From: Pseudomonas sp. MYb118
GTDB taxonomy: Bacteria; Pseudomonadota; Gammaproteobacteria; Pseudomonadales; Pseudomonadaceae
Direction: 5' to 3'
DNA: 64,000 bases
NCBI RefSeq assembly: GCF_040947875.1
Contig: NZ_JBFRXN010000003.1
Coordinates: 558,001-622,000, forward strand
The position numbers were made by a program, and so were the translations under genes. Shown one piece after another: positions 17,991-25,839 of this stretch. Under the pieces are notes generated by a model. The model made no database searches. It had not been told where the DNA came from and saw only the letters and a list, made by a program, of their open reading frames with translations. Numbering within the stretch: the stretch's first letter is position 1; each line of letters opens with the position of its first letter.

Positions 17991-20900
17991 ATGCACCTGC
18001 TCAGGACCCAGCCCGGCGGTTTCGTGTCGGATGACAACATTGCCGACCTTGGACAAACCCCCGCTGAGCTGGTGATCCTGTGCAGCGGCGACTCGAGCCT
18101 GGCCTTGCTCGCCGAAGCAGCGCAGCAACTGCCCGACGACTACCCCAGCGTGCGCCTGGCCAACCCGATGCAGGTGCAGAATCACGCCTCGGTCGACCTG
18201 TATGTCGACGAGGTGCTGCGCCATGCCAAGGTCATCCTGATCTCGTTGCATGGTGGCATTGCCTATTGGCGCTATGGCGTCGAGCAAATGATCGAGCTGT
18301 CGCGCCGGGGCGTGCAATTGATTCTGGTGCCAGGCGATGACCGTCCCGATCCCGAACTCAGTGACCTGAGCACGGTTGCTGCTCCAGACCGAGACCGGCT
18401 CTGGCATTACCTGCGCCAGGGCGGCATGGCCAACGCGCTGGACCTGTTTCGCTGCCTGGCCAATCGCTGGCTGGGCCGTGATTACGCGTGGGGCGAGCCG
18501 CAAACCCTGCCACGTACGGCGATCTACCACCCACGTAAAAGCCCGGCGGCCCTGAGCGACTGGCAAGCCGACTGGCAGGGCGGTCAGCCAGTGGCGGCGG
18601 TGCTGTTCTACCGCTCGCACTTGCAGGCGGCCAACACCGGGTTCATCGACGTGTTTTGCCAGCGCCTGCAAGCGGCGGGGCTCAATCCCTTGCCGGTGGC
18701 GCTGGCCAGCCTGAAGGAGCCCGGTTGCCTGGCGGTGGTCGAGGACTGGCTGGACGAGGTCCAGGCGTCGGTCATTCTCAACACCACCGGCTTTGCCCAA
18801 TCCAGCCCGGAGGCGCCGCACCTGCGTCCGTTCCGGCGCAACATCCCGGTGATCCAGGCCATCTGCGCCCAGGACAACGAACCGGGCTGGCGCGACAGCG
18901 AGCAAGGTCTCGGCCCGCGGGACCTGGCGATGCACATCGCGCTGCCGGAACTGGACGGGCGCATCATCAGCCGGCCGATCAGCTTCAAGGACCTGGCCTG
19001 GCGCAGCGAGCGCAGCCAGTCCGACGTGGTGTGTTACCGGGCGGCTCCGGAGCGCATGGATTTTGTCGCCGAACTGGCGCGACGCTGGGTCGAACTGGCG
19101 CGGGTGCCCAACGGCGACAAGCGCATTGCCCTGGTCCTGGCCAATTACCCGACCCGGGATGGGCGCATTGGCAATGGCGTCGGCCTCGACACCCCGGCGG
19201 CGGCGCTGAACATCCTGCGCGCCCTGCGTGAGCAGGGTTATCCGCTGCCGGCCGAGCTGCCGGACAGCGGCACGGCGCTGATCCAGCAACTGCTCGGCGG
19301 CGTCAGCAATGATCTGGACAGCCTCGATCAGCGGCCCTGCCAGCAAAGCCTGGCGCTGGATGACTACCAGCGCCTGTTCGACGCCTTGCCCGAGGCCAAC
19401 CGCCAGGCGGTGCTGGAGCGCTGGGGCACGCCCGAGCAAGACCCGATGTACCGCGGCGGGCGAATGATGGTCGCCGGGCTGCGCCTGGGCCTGACCTTCG
19501 TCGGCATCCAGCCGGCACGGGGTTATCAGGTTGACCCGAGCGCGGTCTATCACGACCCCGACCTGGTGCCGCCACACGGTTACCTGGCGTTCTATTTCTG
19601 GTTGCGCCAGGCCTACGGCGCCCATGGCGTGATCCACGTCGGCAAGCACGGCAACCTGGAATGGCTGCCGGGCAAGGGCGTCGGCCTGTCAGAAAACTGC
19701 TGGCCGGACGCGCTGCTCGGCCCGCTGCCGAACATCTACCCGTTCATCGTCAACGACCCGGGCGAGGGCGCCCAGGCCAAGCGGCGTACGCAGGCGGTGA
19801 TCATCGACCACCTGATGCCGCCGCTGACCCGCGCAGAAACCTACGGCCCGCTGCGCAACCTGGAGCTGTTGGCCGACGAGTATTACGAAGCGCAACTGCT
19901 CGATCCACGGCGCGCCCGGGAATTGCAGCGCGACATCCTGCAACTGGTGCGCGACAGCCACATCGACCGCGAACTGCAACTGGACGAACCCCTGGACAGC
20001 GACGCCGACGCGGCGATCTGGCTGCCCCGGCTGGACACCTACCTGTGCGACTTGAAGGAATCGCAGATCCGCGATGGCCTGCACATCTTCGGCGAATCAC
20101 CGAGCGGACGCCTGCGCATCGACACACTGCTGGCGCTGCTGCGCATTCCCCGCGGCGACGGGCGCGGGGCGCAGTCGAGCCTGTTGCGGGCGTTGGCCAA
20201 GGCGCTGGAGTTGGGTTTCGACCCGCTCGATTGCGCACTGGCCGAAGCCTGGACCGGGCCGCGGCCGGAGGCGTTGCTGGCGGTCAGTGCGGAGCTGTGG
20301 CGCACGGCGGGGGATACCCGTGAGCGGTTGGAGTTGTTCGCCGCGCAACTGATCTCACAAACGCTGAACGCACCCCTTCACTGTGGGAGCGAGCCTGCTC
20401 GCGATGGTGTATCAGACACATTGGAGGTAACTGACAGACCATCGCGAGCAGGCTCGCTCCCACAGAATCCAAACCCAAATCAGGGGTCGGGTTGGGCAGA
20501 GGTCGAAGCCATCCTCGACCACCTGCACGAAGTCGTCGCCCCACGCCTCGACGCCTGCGGCCCCGCTGAAATGCGCGGTCTGCTCGATGCCCTCAGCGGT
20601 CGCTTCGTCCCCGCCGGCCCCAGCGGCGCCCCCAGCCGTGGTCGCCTCGATGTGCTGCCCACCGGGCGCAATTTCTACTCGGTGGACGTGCGCAACCTGC
20701 CCACCACCACCGCGTGGCGTATCGGCTTCCAGTCGGCCAACCTGATTCTCGAACGGCACCTGCAGGACCATGGCGATCACCTGCGTCAGCTCGGTCTGTC
20801 GGTGTGGGGCACCGCGACCATGCGCACCGGCGGCGACGACATCGCCCAGGCCATGGCCCTGATGGGCGTGCGGCCGGTCTGGGCCACGGGCAGCCAGCGG

Positions 20901-21857
20901 GTCGACGACTTCGAGATCCTGCCGTTGAGCCTGCTCGATCGGCCGCGGGTGGATGTGACCTTGCGCGTGTCCGGGTTCTTCCGTGATGCGTTCGCCAACC
21001 TGATCCGCCTGTTCGATGCGGCAGTGCAGGCAGTGGCCGCGCTCGACGAACCGGACGACCTCAACCCGCTGGCAGCCAAGGTCCGTGCCGAGCGCGCAAG
21101 CCTGGTGCAGGCGGGGCTGGATGAAGATGCCGCAAGGCGCCAGGCCGGCTGGCGGATTTTCGGTGCCAAACCGGGGGCCTATGGCGCCGGGGTGCAGGGC
21201 GCCATCGACGGTCGCCTGTGGCAAAGCCGCGAAGACCTGGCCGAGGTGTACCTGAATTGGGGCGGCTATGCGTACGGCGGTGCCGACGAGGGCACCGCCG
21301 CCCGCGAGCAGTTCGCCCAGCGCCTGAGCCAGGTGCAGGCGGTGTTGCAGAACCAGGACAACCGCGAGCACGACCTGCTCGATTCCAATGACTATTACCA
21401 GTTCCAGGGCGGCATGCTCGCCGCCGTGGAAAGCCTCGGCGGAGCAGCGGCGGCCAGTTACCATGGCGATCACAGCCAGCCGGACCTGCCGAAGATCCGC
21501 ACGCTCAAGGAAGAACTGAACCGGGTGATCCGTTCGCGAGCGGCCAACCCGAAGTGGCTCGAGGGCGTCAAGCGCCACGGCTACAAGGGCGCGTTCGAGA
21601 TGGCAGCGACGGTCGACAACCTGTTCGCCTTCGACGCGACCACCCAGTTGATCGACGATCACCACTACGCCTTGCTGGCCGACGCCTACCTGCTCGACCC
21701 GGCGACCCGGGATTTCGTGCGCGAGCACAACCCCCACGCCCTGCGCGACATGACCGAGCGCCTGCTCGAAGCGCAGCAGCGGGGCATGTGGCAGGAACCG
21801 GGCGAGTACCGCGAGGCGCTGGAAAACCTGTTGCTGGATATAGAAGAAGATGGCTGA
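17991..21857 (+). CDS. cobN: Cobaltochelatase large subunit CobN
   Basis: A 1,288-residue CobN/BchH-type subunit, which binds hydrogenobyrinate a,c-diamide and inserts cobalt with the AAA+ subunits. Recognisable stretches are GGIAYWRYGVEQM early on, 'IHVGKHGNLEWLPGKG' in the middle (the typical HGNLEWLPGK block), and LNWGGYAYGG near the C-terminus. It starts 3 bp after cobW. An REP pair at 20381-20465 lies inside the coding region. It is translated in frame as about 28 foreign residues near 797-825 (CGSEPARDG...SRAGSLPQ), between two normal CobN blocks. That insert lengthens the protein compared with what I expect for the genus. Confidence 0.96.
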   Translation: MHLLRTQPGGFVSDDNIADLGQTPAELVILCSGDSSLALLAEAAQQLPDDYPSVRLANPMQVQNHASVDLYVDEVLRHAKVILISLHGGIAYWRYGVEQMIELSRRGVQLILVPGDDRPDPELSDLSTVAAPDRDRLWHYLRQGGMANALDLFRCLANRWLGRDYAWGEPQTLPRTAIYHPRKSPAALSDWQADWQGGQPVAAVLFYRSHLQAANTGFIDVFCQRLQAAGLNPLPVALASLKEPGCLAVVEDWLDEVQASVILNTTGFAQSSPEAPHLRPFRRNIPVIQAICAQDNEPGWRDSEQGLGPRDLAMHIALPELDGRIISRPISFKDLAWRSERSQSDVVCYRAAPERMDFVAELARRWVELARVPNGDKRIALVLANYPTRDGRIGNGVGLDTPAAALNILRALREQGYPLPAELPDSGTALIQQLLGGVSNDLDSLDQRPCQQSLALDDYQRLFDALPEANRQAVLERWGTPEQDPMYRGGRMMVAGLRLGLTFVGIQPARGYQVDPSAVYHDPDLVPPHGYLAFYFWLRQAYGAHGVIHVGKHGNLEWLPGKGVGLSENCWPDALLGPLPNIYPFIVNDPGEGAQAKRRTQAVIIDHLMPPLTRAETYGPLRNLELLADEYYEAQLLDPRRARELQRDILQLVRDSHIDRELQLDEPLDSDADAAIWLPRLDTYLCDLKESQIRDGLHIFGESPSGRLRIDTLLALLRIPRGDGRGAQSSLLRALAKALELGFDPLDCALAEAWTGPRPEALLAVSAELWRTAGDTRERLELFAAQLISQTLNAPLHCGSEPARDGVSDTLEVTDRPSRAGSLPQNPNPNQGSGWAEVEAILDHLHEVVAPRLDACGPAEMRGLLDALSGRFVPAGPSGAPSRGRLDVLPTGRNFYSVDVRNLPTTTAWRIGFQSANLILERHLQDHGDHLRQLGLSVWGTATMRTGGDDIAQAMALMGVRPVWATGSQRVDDFEILPLSLLDRPRVDVTLRVSGFFRDAFANLIRLFDAAVQAVAALDEPDDLNPLAAKVRAERASLVQAGLDEDAARRQAGWRIFGAKPGAYGAGVQGAIDGRLWQSREDLAEVYLNWGGYAYGGADEGTAAREQFAQRLSQVQAVLQNQDNREHDLLDSNDYYQFQGGMLAAVESLGGAAAASYHGDHSQPDLPKIRTLKEELNRVIRSRAANPKWLEGVKRHGYKGAFEMAATVDNLFAFDATTQLIDDHHYALLADAYLLDPATRDFVREHNPHALRDMTERLLEAQQRGMWQEPGEYREALENLLLDIEEDG
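20381..20465. repeat. REP inverted pair inside the cobN coding sequence
   Basis: A complete pair: CTGTGGGAGCGAGCCTGCTC from 20381 and its inverted partner ending CCCACAG at 20465. It sits within the open reading frame of cobN without a stop or frameshift. Confidence 0.95.
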
Positions 21858-21876
21858 CCAGTCCTCATCCCATGCC

Positions 21877-21962
21877 CTGTGGGAGCGAGCCTGCTCGCGA
21901 TGGACTGTCAGCCGGCTCCGATGTGACTGACACTCCATCGCGAGCAGGCTCGCTCCCACAGG
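21877..21962. repeat. REP inverted pair
   Basis: A pair between cobN and the chelatase ATPase gene, with CTGTGGGAGC at 21877 and the inverse ending at 21962. It is nearly the same as the copy inside cobN. Confidence 0.9.
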
Positions 21963-22005
21963 TATTTCATCTTCACCAGTTACCGACCATGACCGAGATT
22001 GAACC

Positions 22006-23007
22006 ATGACCCACACCCCCCATTTCCCCCTCTCCGCCGTGGTCGGCGCCGACGACTTGAAACTCGCCCTGTACCTGACCGCCATCGACCCGAAAATCGG
22101 CGGTGTGCTGATCGAAGGCCCGCGGGGCATGGCCAAGTCCACTCTGGCCCGCGGCCTGGCGGACCTGTTGGCCAGCGGCCAGTTCGTCACCTTGCCCCTG
22201 GGCGCCACCGAAGAGCGTCTGGTCGGTACCCTCGACCTTGACGCCGCCCTGAGCGAAGGGCGTGCGCAGTTCTCGCCCGGCGTGCTGGCCAAGGCCGATG
22301 GCGGCGTGCTGTATGTCGATGAGGTCAATCTGCTGCCGGATCACCTGGTTGACCTGCTGCTCGACGTGGCGGCCAGTGGCACCAACCTGATCGAGCGGGA
22401 CGGCATTTCCCATCGCCACCCGGCCCGGTTCGTGCTGATCGGCACGATGAACCCGGAGGAGGGCGAGTTGCGCCCGCAACTGCTCGACCGCTTCGGCCTC
22501 AACGTCGCCCTCGGGGGGCATACGGCGCCGGCGCAACGGGGCCAGATCATCCGCCGCCGCCTGGATTTCGACAGCGACCCACAGGGTTTCTGTGCGCACT
22601 GGGAGGCGCAGCAACAGGCGCTGCGTGAGCGCTGCGAGCAGGCGCGGCGGCAGTTGGCGAACATCCCGCTGGACGACGAAGCCCTGGCGCAGATCACCGA
22701 GCGTTGCTTTGCTGCAGGTGTCGACGGCCTGCGTGCCGACCTGGTCTGGCTGCGGGCGGCCCGGGCCCACGCGGCGTGGCGCGGGGCGGACGCGATTGCC
22801 GGGGAAGACATCAATGCGGTGGCTGATTTCGCCTTGCGCCACCGGCGTCGCGAACCATCGCCGCCAGCACCGGAGCAACCCGCCCAGGCGCCTTCCCGGC
22901 AAGACAACCAGCCTGGCACCGGCCAGGGCCAATGGGGCGAAATGCCGCCCCAGGCCCTGCCGGTCGGTGCTCGGCGTGAAGTGCCGAGCTGGCCAAAAAA
23001 GCCCTAG
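22006..23007 (+). CDS. AAA+ chelatase small subunit (ChlI/CobS-like), zero-frame product
   Basis: A 333-residue magnesium/cobalt-chelatase ATPase. It has Walker A GPRGMAKST (about residues 38-46), Walker B VLYVDEVNLLP, the arginine-containing ELRPQLLDRFGL sensor region, and the C-terminal helical lid, followed by a Pro/Gln-rich linker (PPAPEQPAQAPSRQDNQPG). It starts at ATG 22006, 43 bp after an REP pair and downstream of cobN. The frame ends PSWPKKP-stop at TAG 23005-23007, immediately after the slippery heptamer. Normal termination would yield this small subunit, which powers cobalt insertion with CobN. The gene also appears to encode a longer frameshift product, listed separately. Confidence 0.9.
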   Translation: MTHTPHFPLSAVVGADDLKLALYLTAIDPKIGGVLIEGPRGMAKSTLARGLADLLASGQFVTLPLGATEERLVGTLDLDAALSEGRAQFSPGVLAKADGGVLYVDEVNLLPDHLVDLLLDVAASGTNLIERDGISHRHPARFVLIGTMNPEEGELRPQLLDRFGLNVALGGHTAPAQRGQIIRRRLDFDSDPQGFCAHWEAQQQALRERCEQARRQLANIPLDDEALAQITERCFAAGVDGLRADLVWLRAARAHAAWRGADAIAGEDINAVADFALRHRRREPSPPAPEQPAQAPSRQDNQPGTGQGQWGEMPPQALPVGARREVPSWPKKP

Positions 23008-23666
23008 GCATTCGCCCCCGGTCACACGCGGGGGCGAATGCCAGACCCCGCGCCGGGCACCTGGAGCACGGCAAACAAGGCAAACGACGGGCCGCGCGTG
23101 AAGGCTCGGTCAACTGGCCAGGCACCTTGCTCAAGGGCCGACCGCGTCAACGCCAGGACCTTGAGTTCCAGTTGCGCACCCGTTCGCCTCATGAGGTGTG
23201 GCTGGTGATCGTCGACGCCTCGGCCTCGACCCGTCGCCATCGGGCGCTGAGTGATGCCAAGGGGCTATTGGCGCAACTGTTCGATGACGCGTACCGCCAG
23301 CGCGCACGCCTGGCGCTGTTGACGGCCAGCGGCGCCGCGCCGAAATGGCAGGTGCAGGGGCTGAAGGCCTCACGCGGCCTGGGCCACTGGCTCGACAACC
23401 TCGGCGCCGGTGGCGGCACGCCGTTGCTGGCGGCGTTGCACGAAGCCGAGCGTTGGATGAGCGTGCGCAAAAAACGCTTTCCGGCCGAGCAACAGCGACT
23501 GCTGGTGGTCACCGATGGACGTTTGAAGGATGGCCCGACCCTGGCCCCGCTGGATTGCCCGGCCTTGCTGATCGACATCGAGCGCGGCCCGATCCGCCTG
23601 GGCCGCAGCAAACGCCTGGCGCAGCAGTTGCAGGCCGAGTATCGGCACATCGACGAACCCCTGTGA
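22006..23666 (+). CDS. chlD: Chelatase medium subunit (ChlD/CobT-like) made by -1 frameshift
   Basis: A -1 slip at AAAAAAG (22995-23001) joins the AAA+ part to a VWA domain, predicting 553 residues. The -1 frame continues with a basic linker (GKQGKRRAAREGSVNWPGTL), typical of ChlD-type proteins, then a VWA domain. The VWA has a full MIDAS: DASAS in LVIVDASASTRR, GGGTPLLAAL, and VTDGRLKDGP. This frame has a stop at 22977-22979 and no ATG or GTG start before the VWA domain. The first possible initiator is TTG 23127, which would discard the linker. The fused protein matches the I-VWA architecture of a medium subunit. No separate cobS or cobT gene is present in the window. Confidence 0.82.
22995..23042 (+). 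promoter_or_regulatory. Programmed -1 ribosomal frameshift signal
   Basis: The heptamer A-AAA-AAG (22995-23001) is in register with the zero frame (CCA AAA AAG CCC TAG). After 5 nt comes a perfect 14-bp hairpin: arms GGCATTCGCCCCCG (23007-23020) and CGGGGGCGAATGCC (23029-23042), with an 8-nt loop. The heptamer, spacer and stem resemble the dnaX signal of E. coli. There is no T-tract, so it is not a terminator. No clear Shine-Dalgarno-like stimulator is seen upstream. Confidence 0.88.
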
Positions 23667-23719
23667 ACACCGCCCCATTGTGGGGGCTGCGAACACCAAA
23701 CCGATGTGGGAGTGCATTC

Positions 23720-24103
23720 CCCTGTGGGAGCGGGCTTGCTCGCGATGGTCGTCAACGGTGACGCGGGTCGTCTGATACCCAGCGGTGTCTGGGCTTGCAT
23801 CGCGGGCAAGCCCGCTCCCACAGTTGACCGCATTCCCCTGTGGGAGCGAGCCTGCTCGCGATGGTCTTCAACGATGACGCGGGCTGCCTGACGCCCAGCG
23901 GTGTCCCGGCCAACATCGCGGGCAAGCCCGCTCCCACAGTTGACCGCATTCCCCTGTGGGAGCGAGCCTGCTCGCGATGGTCTTCAACGATGACGGGGGC
24001 TGCCTGATGCCCAGGGGCGTCCCGGCCACCATCGCGAGCAGGCTCGCTCCCACAGTGGGCAGTGAACACCGGGCCTTTGTGGGAGCGGGCTTGCCCGCGA
24101 TGG
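23720..24103. repeat. Tandem array of three REP pairs plus a single REP
   Basis: Three inverted pairs (about 23722-23823, 23838-23939, 23955-24055) repeat with a period near 116 bp. They share the inner sequence as well as the ends (ATGGTCTTCAACGATGACG in copies 2 and 3). A fourth, unpaired unit lies at 24078-24103. The array fills the gap between the chelatase and the OYE reductase. I see nothing else in it. Confidence 0.93.
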
Positions 24104-24106
24104 TCG

Positions 24107-25354
24107 CTAACGATGACGCGGGCTGCCTGTCACCCCACCCATCGCACTTCGATACTGCCGGGTCCGCCGGGCGAGATACACCTGGTCCAGCACCAACGCC
24201 AACCACGCGGCCACCTGGGGCTTGGGCTTGCGCCCGCGGCTCAAGCGGCGAATCTGGAATTTCACCACCGCCATGTTCGCCAACGCCGCCAGTGGCTTGC
24301 GCTTCCAGCGAATCGGCGGCAATTGCGGGTGGCTGTCCTGGCCTTCGCGCCAGCGCTTGACCAGATGCGGTTCCACCGCCAACGCGGTGCCGATGCCGGC
24401 CATGGCGATGCCGCTGTCGAGGACCTGCTCGACCACCGCCAGGCGACGGATCCCGCCGGTGACCATCACCGGCATGCGCGCCACGTTGGCCAATTCGCCG
24501 GCCATGTCCAAAAAGTACGCCTCGCGCGCCAGCGTCCGACCGTCCCGGGCTTCGCCCTGCATGGCCGGTGCCTCGTAACTGCCGCCCGACAACTCCAGCA
24601 GGTCGATCGGCTTGTCGTTGAGCCACTCGATCACCTGGCGCGCATCGTCGGCATCGAAGCCACCACGCTGGAAATCCGCCGAGTTGAGCTTCACCGCCAC
24701 GCAAAAACCGGGCGACACCGCCTGGCGCACGGCGTCGATCACCTTGAGCAGCAAGCGCGCACGGTTTTCCAGCGTGCCGCCCCATTGATCAGTACGGCGG
24801 TTGGTCAACGGCGACAGAAACTGGCTGAGCAAGTAACCGTGGGCGGCATGAATCTGCACGCCACTGAAACCGGCTTTTTCCGCGAGCGCCGCGCTGGTGG
24901 CGAAACGCTGGATCACCTCGTCGATGTCCGCTTCGCTCATCGGGATGGGCTCGGCGAACATCTTCGAAAACTTGCCCAAGTCCAGGGCCACTGCCGACGG
25001 CGCGAGCGCCGGCTGTCCGAGGTTGGCCATGGTCTGCCGGCCCGGATGATTGAGCTGCATCCAGAAGTGCGCACCCCCGGAGCGGCCGATGCGTGCCCAC
25101 TCGCGGAACCGCTCTAGATTGCGCTCATCCTCCAGCACCACACCGGCCGGCCCGGTCATGGCGCGGCGGTCGATCATCACGTTACCGGTCAGCAGCAGCC
25201 CGGCCTCGCCCTCAGCCCAGGCCTGGTACAGGCGAAACAGCGCGCGGTCCGGCGCCTGCGTGGCGTCCGCGAGGTTTTCTTCCATCGCCGCCTTGGCGAT
25301 GCGGTTGCCGACGGTCTGGCCGTTGGGCAGGTTCAGGGTTTGGAAGGGCGACAT
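24107..25354 (-). CDS. NADH:flavin oxidoreductase, Old Yellow Enzyme family
   Basis: A 415-residue FMN barrel protein of the OYE/2,4-dienoyl-CoA reductase N-domain type. It has FWMQLNHPGRQ, GVQIHAAHGYLLSQFLSP (the conserved H-A-AHGYL substrate/FMN block), 'RRTDQWGGTLENRARLL' and VMVTGGIR (FMN phosphate). It likely reduces an activated alkene using NAD(P)H, substrate unknown. The start is ATG 25354. It is transcribed divergently from a MerR regulator that probably controls it. The last residues (GVTGSPRHR) run into sequence resembling the inner part of the adjacent REP array, so the natural C-terminus may have been altered. Confidence 0.9.
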   Translation of the reverse strand: MSPFQTLNLPNGQTVGNRIAKAAMEENLADATQAPDRALFRLYQAWAEGEAGLLLTGNVMIDRRAMTGPAGVVLEDERNLERFREWARIGRSGGAHFWMQLNHPGRQTMANLGQPALAPSAVALDLGKFSKMFAEPIPMSEADIDEVIQRFATSAALAEKAGFSGVQIHAAHGYLLSQFLSPLTNRRTDQWGGTLENRARLLLKVIDAVRQAVSPGFCVAVKLNSADFQRGGFDADDARQVIEWLNDKPIDLLELSGGSYEAPAMQGEARDGRTLAREAYFLDMAGELANVARMPVMVTGGIRRLAVVEQVLDSGIAMAGIGTALAVEPHLVKRWREGQDSHPQLPPIRWKRKPLAALANMAVVKFQIRRLSRGRKPKPQVAAWLALVLDQVYLARRTRQYRSAMGGVTGSPRHR

Positions 25355-25390
25355 GCTTGACTCCTCAGCAGTGATGGGAGGAGGCTAAGC

Positions 25391-25406
25391 TTAAAGTTAA
25401 CTTTAA
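25391..25406. promoter_or_regulatory. Palindromic operator between the OYE gene and the merR-type gene
   Basis: A perfect 16-bp palindrome, TTAAAGTTAACTTTAA, is centred in the 77-bp divergent intergenic region. MerR-family regulators bind such dyads inside the target promoter. The neighbouring regulator is the obvious candidate. Confidence 0.7.
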
Positions 25407-25431
25407 TGTCAAGCAGGCAAATGAGGTCGCA

Positions 25432-25839
25432 ATGAAAATCGGCGAGTTGGCGCAAAGAAGTGGCCTGAGTGCGTCGCGCATTCGTTTTTACGAGGCGCAG
25501 GGCCTGATCCGCCAGGTGGAACGCCAGGCCAACGGTTACCGCCGTTACCCGTCGCAAGTCCTGCGAACGCTGCAGATCATCCAGTGCGCCCAGCAGTCCG
25601 GCTTTACCCTGGATGAATTGAAGCGTTTGCTGCCGGACGCGACAACCGGGGCGGTCGATCACGACGAAGTGGTGGGCAGCCTGCAACGCAAGATCGAGCA
25701 GATCGAAACCATGCAGCGGCACCTGGCGCAGAACAAGGCGCAGTTGCTGGAGCTGATCGACAACATCGGCGCGCGCCCCGACGGCATGGGCTGCGAGGCC
25801 AATGCCGAACGGGTGCTGGCCTCGCTCAAGAGTTCGTAA
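25432..25839 (+). CDS. MerR-family transcriptional regulator
   Basis: A 135-residue protein with the MerR winged helix at the N-terminus (KIGELAQRSGLSASRIRFYE, then GYRRYP), the coiled dimerisation helix (about 75-110), and a short C-terminal effector part containing a single Cys (GMGCEAN). It starts at ATG 25432. It is divergent from the OYE reductase with a shared palindrome between them, so it probably senses the substrate or stress relieved by that enzyme. Its 3' end overlaps the convergent MFS gene by 14 bp. Confidence 0.9.
   Translation: MKIGELAQRSGLSASRIRFYEAQGLIRQVERQANGYRRYPSQVLRTLQIIQCAQQSGFTLDELKRLLPDATTGAVDHDEVVGSLQRKIEQIETMQRHLAQNKAQLLELIDNIGARPDGMGCEANAERVLASLKSS

Noticed and set aside
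23007..23042. Terminator after the AAA+ chelatase gene
   Set aside because: The hairpin lacks a T-tract and lies inside the continuing -1 frame, 5 nt after a slippery heptamer. A frameshift stimulator explains it better.
23127..23666. VWA protein as a separate gene starting at TTG 23127
   Set aside because: There is no ribosome-binding site, and the conserved-looking basic linker upstream would be lost. The heptamer and hairpin offer a better route of expression. It remains a fallback if the frameshift is not confirmed.
23720..24103. CRISPR-like regular repeats
   Set aside because: The units are inverted REP pairs with similar inner loops, not short direct repeats with unique spacers, and no cas gene is near.
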